Assembly: GCF_905220415.1 (NCBI RefSeq)
Contig: NC_059549.1
Coordinates: forward strand, 9,672,001 to 9,736,000
Source of the DNA: Colias croceus
Taxonomy: Eukaryota > Arthropoda > Insecta > Lepidoptera > Pieridae
Length of the DNA: 64,000 bases
Direction: 5' to 3'
The notes beneath the pieces are model-generated. The model was given only the letters and a program-made list of their open reading frames with translations, made no database searches and had not been told where the DNA came from. The translations under genes and the position numbers were made by a program. Positions 37,949 to 46,852 of the stretch are shown here, piece after piece (the first letter of the stretch is position 1; the number at the start of each line of letters is the position of its first letter).

Positions 37949-38356
37949 CTGTTCTTTTCCAACTCGTTATGAGTCGTCCTGGAACAAAAAACATACATTT
38001 GTAACTTGCCACGGCGACACTTCACAACAATATCACTAATTCACTTATTCACTACACTGGCACTGATGTCGCCTCACCTGCTGCCCTGCGATTTCTTCGT
38101 TTTCGGCCGCCTTCCTCCCGAACGCAACTCTTCGCACGCCGGCAAATTTAACGCGTACCCGTGCTCCGACTCTGCAACAAAGAAAACTGCAATTCCGTCA
38201 AAATCAGCTGATTATGGCAAAGCAAAAATAGACGGGAGCCATGTTGACGTATACGAGTAGTGCACTCAATTGACAATTCAAACAAAGAAAACCCAATTCA
38301 CCTCTATCACGCCTTTCGATGTATTCAGCAGCTTGGATCAGGTCAGCAATACTCAT
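37949..38356 (-). CDS. MAX dimerisation protein (MXD/MAD-type repressor), N-terminal exons
   Basis: Three coding exons join in frame: 38302-38356, 38078-38171 and 37949-37978 (a 30-nt micro-exon), giving 59 residues plus two bases. All donors are GT and all acceptors AG; both introns are about 100-130 bp. Exon 1 encodes MSIADLIQAAEYIERRDR, an amphipathic Sin3-interaction helix (SID). Exon 2 begins ESEHGYAL, the conserved end of the SID, and ends in a lysine/arginine-rich stretch (RRPKTKKSQGS). Exon 3 encodes RTTHNELEKNR, the DNA-contacting basic region of the bHLH. Family members pair with MAX at E-boxes and recruit the Sin3-HDAC corepressor in the nucleus. THNELEKNR favours MXD over MNT, which usually has HNKLEKNR. 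The helix-loop-helix, zipper and stop codon are not visible, so the gene continues to lower coordinates, or beyond the window, or is broken. Confidence 0.85.
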
Positions 38357-38469
38357 ATTTATTGTATCCCGGTTAAACACACGCGTTCACAAACGTAACA
38401 CGACTTTATTCGATTAAAAACTATAAATAAAAGTATATTTATCCGCTCCGAAGTTCACGACTGCATTAG

Positions 38470-38612
38470 CCGATGTCAAAAACACACTAGGCGATTCGGG
38501 ACGCGCGACCGTTTACAGCGCTTCGTGATTTGTCGGTTCCGTTCGGCGATCGCTCGGCGCACCAATGGGCTGCGAGCTAGGCCCACAATAAAATACCTGG
38601 GTCAATCACGTG
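38470..38612 (-). promoter_or_regulatory. Likely MXD promoter with E-box
   Basis: A GC-rich block lies between the DALRD3 3' end and the MXD start codon. It includes ACCAATGGG (an inverted CCAAT-box, about 38561) and a perfect MYC/MAX/MXD-type E-box CACGTG at 38607-38612, about 250 bp upstream of the ATG. Placement suggests the MXD promoter; the transcription start is not defined. Confidence 0.45.
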
Positions 38613-38741
38613 AACTTTGTGTTTCCAAACAAAACATTTTTTTTTCTATAGCTCATTCGTGAGCGTAGGGTTATAAACTTTATTTGAATTTATTTTATAA
38701 AATTATGTTTCTTATACTATTATTTGCGTATAAAAAGGTTT

Positions 38742-38747
38742 TTTATT
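38742..38747 (-). terminator. Poly(A) signal for DALRD3
   Basis: AATAAA on the minus strand, about 160 nt after the DALRD3 stop codon at 38908-38910. It is the nearest canonical signal and leaves roughly 390 bp to the MXD start codon. Confidence 0.5.
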
Positions 38748-38907
38748 ATTCATCGCCCAATAAAGAATTTCAATGTCATAATATTATTACATTATGATAG
38801 AAATCTTTATCAGCCCTTATCTAAAGGTCATTTCTATCATGTGTAAACAACAACAAATTACATAAGGATTCATAATAATCTTTAGGTATAGGTCATAAAA
38901 GAAAGTA

Positions 38908-41900
38908 CTAATACATTTGTGAAACACTTTTAATATTTAATAATCTTAAACAAGTTTTTAATGTGTCGTTCAATGATTTCAACATATAAATTCGCGCAAA
39001 CATGACTGGAAGAAGATGCTTTCTCGGCTCCTGAAAAAAAAGATAGAATAGTTTAGTTTATTGGAATCTAACAAGATTATGCATTGGATTGGATTATGCA
39101 TAAAACATTCAGTATTTTTTATCCTGGCTTTAATGCTTTCCAATAAGTTTTTTCTGAGAATTAAAAACAGAAAACTACTGTGATTTACCTTGAAATAAAA
39201 AAAATTGCTTGTATTTAAAATAATAAATCATGTATTGTTTATAAAGTATTTTAAAAGGACTATCATTTACAAAGTGGGTTATACCAATAATAATTAAACT
39301 AACGGTCTTACTAATAAAATGTTACCCATTCGCTTTGCAATGAATTAGTTATTGCAATAACCTGTCTTGTTTTTATGATTGACGTTTCATGTGAGCAAGA
39401 GCAGGAAACAGCTATGGTAGAAAATGGTAGAAATTTATCTATTGTTTAACTTTTTATTAGTAAGGCCGTAAATTAAATAATTTTACTCACAGTTAAAATC
39501 CTAACTTTTCTATAGTACTGGCTGAAAACTCTGACCATAGAACTGAGAAAACTGCACACCAAATGCGGCCGAAAATCACATTTATTTTCATTAATTTCCA
39601 CACAATTTCTCAATAAAGATGGAAATCCCAATATGTAGTTGAAAATTAAGCACCATTCATCCTGCAATAGAAATCATTTATGTATGAAAGCTACATAATT
39701 GTTAAATAAATAACTAGAGAAAACATAAATATCTTATAATAGTTATTTTGATTCATAAGCTTTGAGCTCTGTGAAATTACTAAATTTATTTAACAGAAAT
39801 GATATTTTAAAAATAATCTTTTCTGCAATTTACACTTGAGTTGCAAAAATTATTGAATTAATAAACATTTAAGTAGGTGTGGTATATTCTAAGGTATATA
39901 ATCTGTTGTAGATTTGAACACACAAGTTCCAAATGAAGCAAAATATTCTATACATAGATTAAAACAAGCCCTTCAAAATAGACTGATGAATGAACAATAT
40001 GTAAAACTTTCATGTAAATTTTTTTTAGTTTTATTTTAAACTAGCTTACCGCCCGGGGCTTCGCCCGCTTTGTCTAAACCTAATAAATTATATACTAAAA
40101 CCTTCCTCTTGAATCACTCTATCAATTAAAAAAAAACGCATCAAAATCCGTTGCGTAGTTTTAAAGATTTAAGCATACAAAGGGACATAGGGACAGAGAA
40201 AGCGACTTTGTTTTATACTATGTAGTGATTTACCTCATTGGTAAGTAAAGAAAAATCAACATCTTCAAACTTAGGCAACGGTGGATATCTGCCATCATTT
40301 ACATGTTCGTTAAATGTTTTTATGATTGTCTCCAGACGAGCACAATTGTATAATATGAATGCTGCACCTGGAATAAAGAGGTTTTAATTAAATTATGGTT
40401 TAATTATATTTTATGAGTTTTGCATTGACTACAAGAAATATATATAACTGTAGCATTTAAAGTGTAGGATGAAAACAAATTGATTTTGACTAGACTACAT
40501 CCATTTATTACTAAAATTCTTAATAAAAAAAACGACGTGTGGCATTCGGGGACTGCCGCGGTAAAGCTATTGCATGCTATGCCTTCAAGCCACACCTCCG
40601 CCCGTCGGAGTGGGGAGCGTGAGGTTTTTTCGTTACGGAATTTCTCGATTCGGTCCCCGCGCTCAAGGCCCGCGATAGAAGCTATGCAATAGCTTAAAGT
40701 AAATATATGTCCAATATTTCAATGCTATAGTAATTAATTGAGCATCATAGTAACAAACAGATTCTTCCTAATGACTTTTTTTAACAATCTCTGCAGCAAA
40801 GTACTTACTTCACTTTATTATTTTAAGTAATTTTTATTACACTGTTGTGTTTATACCTTTACTAGAACCACTAGACGCATCAAACTGTATTTTAACCGGG
40901 CTGGAAGGCTTTATCTGCAACAGTTCGAAGGCAACAGCTGATTCCCCAAGGTGTGCTATGAATTCCTTCCATTTTGAATCAGTGGACACTCGCACACCAT
41001 ACTTGTGTTGGGCTATTAGGGTTAATTCTTCTTGACGGAGCCTGAAATATTTATTTAAATTTATAAGATGATTTATTGTAAAGTATAGATCAAAATAATA
41101 TGTGTTATTTTCTTATATGTTATAGGAAATTATTTGAATACTGTATTATCCCTAGATTATCCATACTAATATTATAAATGTGAAAGTAACTCTGTCTGTC
41201 TGTCTGTTACTCAATCACGCCTAAACTACTGTACCAATTTGCATGAAATATGGTATGGAGATATTTTGATACCGAGAAAGGACATAGGCTACCTTTTATT
41301 GCGAAATATGTACCACGGGCGAAGCCGGGGCGGACCTCTAGTATAAAATAATTGTACAAAGATGATTGAAGTTAAAAAATTATACGTAGGTACTTAATGA
41401 TTTTATTAGGTACATTACCTAATAAAGTCTTCAGCAGTGATTGTTGTCTCTTTAGCACCAGTTTTACAATTGATTACTGTCCCACATAAAACTATTTTAC
41501 TATCCTCAAGTTTGACACTTGATTTTGATGTTACAAACGGTTTCGGTTTTAATTCTGAGCATTTATCGCTTATTGCACATAAATTCTTTATAACCTTCGT
41601 CGTGTAGTTCACTCGTAAGGAGGTTATGCATTTTGTGTTTTGATTTGAATCAGATTCCACTAAAATATCCCCCTTGTTAACTCCATTAAGAATCCTTTCA
41701 TTATTTGTAAACGAATGCGAAAGACCAGCTTCTATTGCTTTGCTTCTCTCCAAAAATATATGAACACGATCTTTTATTTCAATTGCCTTTCGTATTGGTA
41801 ATGTCCAATTTTGTGATACTTGTAATAAACTTTCGGAATCTTTTTGTAAACATTTCAAAAGACCTTCGTCGTCGTTTTGCAAGTGAATGCCGTCTAAGAA

Positions 41901-42059
41901 TTCGACCCAAGATTTCACAGTGTTTGGAAAACTGAAATCGCCTTGTGTCTTCAATTGAACTGAATGTTTTTTAACAAGTAAACCCGAAATTTCTTTTTCT
42001 TCATTAAAAAGAAATGTGTAAATATTTGATATAAATAAATTCAGGTCATCTTCCAACAT
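38908..42059 (-). CDS. DALR anticodon-binding domain protein 3 (DALRD3), complete
   Basis: Five coding exons join in frame: 41419-42059, 40857-41041, 40234-40367, 39491-39661 and 38908-39030. They total 1254 nt (417 residues plus TAG), all with GT-AG junctions. The start is set by an in-frame TAA 24 bp upstream. The N-terminal 213 residues are poorly conserved. The C-terminal part carries the DALR anticodon-binding domain: SSKGAAFILYNCARLETI across exons 2-3, DEWCLIFNYILGFPSLLRNC in exon 4, and EPRKHLLPVMFARIYM ending SVSQMY in exon 5. This is the same fold as the arginyl-tRNA synthetase C-terminus, but no synthetase catalytic core is present. In humans DALRD3 binds specific arginine tRNAs and METTL2 to allow 3-methylcytidine formation at position 32; the same role is inferred here. 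The human protein is longer (543 residues). Introns 1-3 hold transposon insertions. Confidence 0.92.
40041..40228 (-). mobile_element. Helitron-like element family B inside DALRD3 intron 3
   Basis: It is exactly delimited: 5'-TCACTACATAG at 40228 and CTAG-3' at 40041-40044, with a host A before and T after, as expected for Helitron insertion. The 3' GC-rich hairpin (GGGCGAAGCCCCGGGCGG) is intact. Only five host intron bases (GTAAA, 40233-40229) separate it from DALRD3 exon 3, so it supplies base +6 of the splice donor. Confidence 0.85.
40534..40695 (+). repeat. Hairpin-forming repeat, copy 1 (DALRD3 intron 2)
   Basis: About 162 bp. Begins GACGTGTGGCATTCGGGGAC and ends GCTATGCAATAGCTTA. Internal inverted pairs are GTGTGGC/GCCACAC and AGCTATTGCAT/ATGCAATAGCT. 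A second copy lies at 58731-58893. The family is familiar from lepidopteran genomes but its class is unclear to me. Confidence 0.8.
41160..41341 (+). mobile_element. Helitron-like element family C in DALRD3 intron 1
   Basis: Precisely bounded by 5'-TCCATACTAATATTATAAAT (41160) and CTAG-3' (41338-41341), with a host A before and T after. The 3' hairpin GGGCGAAGCCGGGGCGG is present. Length is 182 bp. Confidence 0.85.
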
Positions 42060-42310
42060 TATGTGAAGTTTTAATTTAAATTAAAATTACTACATATAGG
42101 CTATATTTTGTATTTTCACCTTGATTTGATTTTCACGTTTCAAAAAAATTTGTCAGTTGTCATGTTGACACTGACAATGACCGCTAGAAAAATAGAATAA
42201 AAAAATAACAGCAATTCAACCAATAATGTGTACATAATCTGTATTATTCGGGATTCGAAGCAAAATCCTCGGGCAAAATCGAACCCAAATCTTTCTCTTT
42301 ATCTATTCTA

Positions 42311-43394
42311 GGAGGTAGCAACGTTGACAAGTGAGCATTTTAGTATAGTTGGTTCTTTGATATGCTGTTCCTCTTGCTATTTCGGTTACAGTCCGGGCTG
42401 TCTGGCTGGCCGCAGTGGTTGCGTTTATTAGTGCGCATCTTATCTGCACAGGAAAATATCCTTAATTTAAAGTCATTTTTTAACGCGTAATTTTTAATCT
42501 TTTGCCTTTAGATAGATCCATTAGACATACATTTTTTATTGCAAGACGTTTTTTTCGTTGTTAAATAGGTGCCAGACGCAATTTTTATTTCAAAATAATT
42601 AAAATATCATCGAAATAAGTGAAATTCCATCAACATGAGTCCCAGTGAAGGATAAGTAATCACTGTGTTACTTATACTATATATAATATTCATTTTACTA
42701 TTTACAGTTTTTTGCAACAATCTACCATATCGCCTCCTTTTTCCCAACGAACCTCAAATAGGACGTTAATGTAAACTTGATAAAAACCAAATATCATCAA
42801 GAAATTAAAGACTTTTTAACGGATTTTAAACGCGATTTATTCATTGTATTATTTTCCCAAGTCTTTAATTTCAAAATGTATAATACTCGCGTAAAATAAA
42901 ACACTAGAAAATACAAATATCATCAAATTCATATTTATACCCAAAAGTGTAATAAATATGAAACCATCTATTAAAAATATTAGTTTACTAATTATTCAAT
43001 ATAAGTATTAAAAAAGGATAATATAATATAAATAATAAAGTTATTACTTACCTTTTAAGCGGACTCATGTTGATGTAATTTCACTTATTTCGATGACATT
43101 TTAGTTATTTTGAAATAAAAATTGCGTATGGCACCTATTTTACAACGAAAAAAACGTCTTGCAATAAAAAAATTATGTCTGATGGATCTATCTAAAGGCA
43201 AAAGATTAAAAATTACGCGTTAAAAAATGACTTTAAATTAAGGATATTTTCCTGTGCAGATAAGATGCGCACTAATAAACGCAACCACTGCGGCCAGCCA
43301 GACAGCCCGGACTCTAACCGAAATAGCAAGAGAAACAGTATATCAAAAACCCAACTATACTAAAATGACTTTTTTTTAAACGTTGCTAGCTCCC
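42311..43394. mobile_element. 1.08-kb foldback element with about 330-bp inverted arms
   Basis: The left arm (42311 to about 42642) and right arm (about 43061-43394) are inverted copies of each other with scattered substitutions. The outer ends share TAGCAACGTT and CATTTTAGTATAGTTGG. Inside each arm are CCGGGCTGTCTGGCTGGCCG, TTTAACGCGTAATTTTTAATC and CATCAACATGAG-type text. The central 418 bp are AT-rich with no open frame and contain their own 14-bp inverted pair (GAAATTAAAGACTT). It lies about 250 bp upstream of the DALRD3 start codon. No transposase is encoded; the superfamily is unknown. Confidence 0.85.
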
Positions 43395-44005
43395 GTACGT
43401 TTCGATAAACTGTGGAGCTTCTACATAGTTCGTATACCTACTTTACAAACAACCAATTTTTATTAAGTTATAAATAACTAACAAACATGAAACATCTGTA
43501 TGTTTTGCATAATACGAATGATAATAATTGGGATATTTAGGAATGAGAAAAAGATGACAGAAGGAGAACCGTATTTCACAGTACCCCTATTTCCATTTAG
43601 AAATGAGGATCACACAGAGCAGTAAGGTCTCGTAACCGGCCATTAAATATTCAAAAAAAAAACAGAGCAGTAAGAACAAATTCAAAAAGTAATTAGAAAT
43701 ACCCAAGGAAATACCTATTGTATTAAAATAAATGTTTTGAAAACTCAAATCGGCAATTCAAACGACGCGGCGCGGCCATTTGCCGCGCTTCGTGTGACGC
43801 CACAGTTCATTGCAGCAAACAAATCAAGTCAAGAAAATAGTTGAACAAGTTTTAGAAATTTATTTGATTCAAAATCGTTATTCATTTCTTAGAATTGTTA
43901 ATAAATCGTTATGGAACATCATTCTGCAATAGAAAAATACAAAAACCTATATACAAGTATTGGGTTGTGCCCAAGAAGCTTATATCTAATACACTGGAGA
44001 TTGCA

Positions 44006-44664
44006 CTATGAACGTTGACTTGTCACGGGAAGGTATGACCTTGAATGACGCCTGGTTGTTTTTTTGTGCCTTTCACACCTAACTTGGCATGTCGAGAAGA
44101 TGATATCGGCCAAATGGGCGCCGTCACAATTGATTGCCATACGGGCTCGTTTTATGGCATTTCTCATCACTTCAGCGAGAACTTCGGGCGACAAATTCTC
44201 GCACTCGTGTTTAATGTTGTCCTTGTTCGTGTAAACACGAGACTTCAAAAAACCCCACAAAAAAAGTCTGGAACGGTTAAATCGGGCGATCTTGCAGGCC
44301 AGTGCAAATCGCCAAAACGTTGCTCCGTCCTGTTGGAACCACATATTCTCCAGTCCTAATTCGTCCAATTGCGGCAGAAAAAAACTCAGTCAACATGGCC
44401 CTATAGCGTGCACCGTGGCCGTAGCATGTTTCCGGCGACAGCTCGACACCCTCGGCAACAGCGGCGATATTCTCGGCAGAACGGGCGCTCCGGGTCCGGC
44501 CACTCTTGGCAACGTCTCGTGTGGTCCCATACTCTTCAAGGTTGGTGTCCAAACGGCGCAGTGTTTGCGCAGTCGGTGTCGGACGGCCAGGGAATCGGCG
44601 ACGAATTGTTACGCAAAAAAATGGACACGATTATTCCGCGTTCTTGGGGACTGTAACGCTCCAT
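44006..44664 (-). pseudogene. Degenerate mariner-family transposase
   Basis: Pieces of a mariner-type transposase appear in several minus frames. Starting at 44664 is MERYSPQERGIIV with RNNSSPIP. After a deletion and frameshift comes SGRTRSARSAENIAAVAEGV (helix-turn-helix region). Then comes MWFQQDGAT (second catalytic aspartate), and, after loss of the segment carrying the third aspartate, LFLWGFLKSRVYTNKD and a C-terminal AHLADIIF. At least two frame changes and internal deletions make it non-functional. Plus-strand open frames here are shadows. Confidence 0.85.
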
Positions 44665-44790
44665 GGCTTGTTCACTTGTATTCTACATAATATGTCTAGT
44701 ACACAAATGTCAAAACAGATTTGACATTGGCGGCCATTTGCAAAAATGAGAGCATCTTCCAATAGGGTGATTTCTTTTGGCCCACCTTGT
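44665..44790 (-). repeat. Mariner 5' flank and terminal repeat
   Basis: The plus strand ends GGCCCACCTTGTA. Read on the minus strand the outer end is ACAAGGTGGGCCAAAAGAAA, the transposon's terminal repeat, followed by a short leader up to the transposase ATG. A TA at 44790-44791 fits the mariner target. No matching terminal repeat was seen near 43.98-44.0 kb, so the 3' end is lost. Confidence 0.6.
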
Positions 44791-44980
44791 ATGTAGTGAT
44801 TATAGCTAGTGGATTTATTAATAAAAAAAAAAAATCATTTTAAATGTTGTTTTTTTATTATATCTTTAAACAATAGAAGAAAAATAGCATACACCAACAA
44901 TCTGTACATTTTTCAATCAGATATTGTTTTCTACTTCTAGTATTTTATATTTTTTGATGGCAAAATCCTTGTGTACAGTA

Positions 44981-45213
44981 CGCGTCACGTAAAAAGAACG
45001 CTGGATGAAAGTGATGGACTGATTAGGTGTGTTTGCGCATGGATCGAGTTTTGCACGTAAGCTATGTGCCGATTATTTTATTTTTGAACTAGGCTCGCGA
45101 ATCGTGGCTTCTCAACTACCTATTTGTTATTCTTATACCACCTCATAATACCAAATAGACCGATAAATCGCCAATGCGCAGCTTAACCGTCAGCGTTCTT
45201 TTTACTTGACGCG
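44981..45213. mobile_element. 233-bp element with 23-bp terminal inverted repeats
   Basis: The ends CGCGTCACGTAAAAAGAACG (44981 on) and its inverted partner (45191-45213) match over 23 bp with one mismatch. No open frame is inside. The target duplication is unclear. It is an unassigned MITE about 620 bp upstream of DNAJC25. Confidence 0.7.
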
Positions 45214-45835
45214 ACTTATACATTATAGCACAAATGTCTGAATTTTCCTCATAGTAGTATTCATGGTTTATGATCAATAAGCATTATCGTACGTCGTTAC
45301 GTCATAGTTCATGCATTTGCTCTGACCAATGGTGTCGCGTTTTATATATTTGATTTTCCCAGACTTTTTTAGGACTTTTTAGAAATTGATTTCTCAATGA
45401 ATTTTAAATACTATCAAAAAATATTTACAGGAGCTTCATTATGAAGTAGTTAATAAAGTTTATTAAAAAAAAATACACGCACATTCCCTATTGTATTAGG
45501 AAACCATTCTCACTTATTTTCACTTTATAACATTTTTACGTTTTTCAACCTTTGAAGAAAATTAGCGCAACAGTTTTGTACGTTTTGTAAGATTATCTCG
45601 TGGGAGTCTGTGGTGGGAGTACCTAAGTACTTTTTTACGTTTTTTTACACCTCAAAAAAAATAAGCTGACGTCGATGTGACGTTGACATTATTTTATAAA
45701 AGTTCAAACTGACATGAGCCAGCTGTGCTTGCGGTGCTTAGATTCGATTCGATTTTCGTTTTATTTTTATTCATTTTTAACATAGTGACTTAGTTTTTTA
45801 TATTTTCAAAACAAAGTTGATGTAAAATAATAACA
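45214..45835 (+). promoter_or_regulatory. DNAJC25 upstream region
   Basis: The presumed promoter and 5' UTR of DNAJC25. It contains GACGTCGATGTGACGTTGACA (about 45668) and an in-frame TGA 18 bp before the start codon. No TATA box can be assigned with confidence. Confidence 0.35.
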
Positions 45836-46852
45836 ATGTTGTGTTATTACAAACGTTTTATTCTTGTGTTTATAATATGTCACATAACTGTCGCTTTCGG
45901 CCACGATCATCTACTTGAAGGTATTTACTGCGGTAAAGAAAATTGCTACGAAGTTTTAGGCGTAACAAGAGAGGCAACCAAGAATGAAATCGGTAAGAGC
46001 TATAGACAATTGGCCCGAAAGGTCCATCCCGACTTGCATCGAGGCGAGGAAGCGAAAAAAGAAGCCGCAGAGAAATTCAAGCAAATCGCGACTGCTTATG
46101 AGATCTTACGAGACGATGAAGCTCGATCTGACTACGACTACATGTTGGACAATCCACAAGAATACTATGCTCACTACTACAGATATTACAGGCGGCGGAT
46201 GGCACCTAAAGTCGACGTAAGAATTGTCCTCGCAGTTACTATCACAATCATATCTGTAATACAGTACTATAGCGCTTGGTCTAAATATGATACAGCCATC
46301 AAATACTTCATGACTGTACCTAAGTATAGAAACAGAGCGATGGATATGGCCAAGACAGAAATCAAAGATTCTCAGGGCAAAGGCAGAAATAAGAAAAGTA
46401 AAGCAGAACAAAAAGAGGAACAGGACAGGATAGTCAGAAGAGTTATAGAAGAAAATATGGATATTAAAGGTGCATATGCAAAACCAGAGATTAAAGATAT
46501 TTTATGGATACAGTTAATATTATTGCCATATACAGTGTCTTATTATATTTACTGGTATTTAAGATGGTTATGGAATTTCACAATTTTAAAAAAGCCATAT
46601 GGCGATGAAGAGAAATTATATTTAATTAGAAAAAATATGCAGCTTGGACAGCATCAATTTGATGCTTTAGAAGATGATGAAAAACAATCATTCCTTGATG
46701 AGGAACTATGGATAAAAGAGAACTTTATCATTTGGAAAGAAATTAAAGATTTAGAAACTAAGAAAGCACTAGCAGAAAATAATAAATACAAGCAATATAG
46801 AAGGTACATAAAGAGTCATGGCGTGGGACGCATGACATTTGACGATTCGTGA
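45836..46852 (+). CDS. DnaJ homolog subfamily C member 25 (DNAJC25)
   Basis: A complete 338-residue single-exon gene. The ATG is fixed by an in-frame TGA 18 bp upstream. Residues 1-21 are a hydrophobic signal or anchor. Residues 36-103 form a J-domain starting NCYEVLGVTREATKNEIG, with the HPD motif at 64-66 that stimulates Hsp70 ATPase. Further hydrophobic segments at about 127-147 and 222-242 are likely membrane spans, separated by a lysine-rich linker (about 175-200). The C-terminus is charged and ends GRMTFDDS. This order and length fit the DNAJC25 family, an ER-membrane J-protein that would partner an Hsp70 such as BiP; client proteins are not known. The human gene has introns, and this copy has none. 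The intact frame argues against a dead retrocopy. It is flanked upstream by mobile elements. Confidence 0.93.
   Translation: MLCYYKRFILVFIICHITVAFGHDHLLEGIYCGKENCYEVLGVTREATKNEIGKSYRQLARKVHPDLHRGEEAKKEAAEKFKQIATAYEILRDDEARSDYDYMLDNPQEYYAHYYRYYRRRMAPKVDVRIVLAVTITIISVIQYYSAWSKYDTAIKYFMTVPKYRNRAMDMAKTEIKDSQGKGRNKKSKAEQKEEQDRIVRRVIEENMDIKGAYAKPEIKDILWIQLILLPYTVSYYIYWYLRWLWNFTILKKPYGDEEKLYLIRKNMQLGQHQFDALEDDEKQSFLDEELWIKENFIIWKEIKDLETKKALAENNKYKQYRRYIKSHGVGRMTFDDS

Noticed and set aside
38006..38260. 84-codon plus-strand open frame
   Set aside because: It is antisense to MXD exon 2, which has conserved residues and splice sites.
44045..44724. Several plus-strand open frames
   Set aside because: Shadows of the minus-strand mariner transposase remnant.
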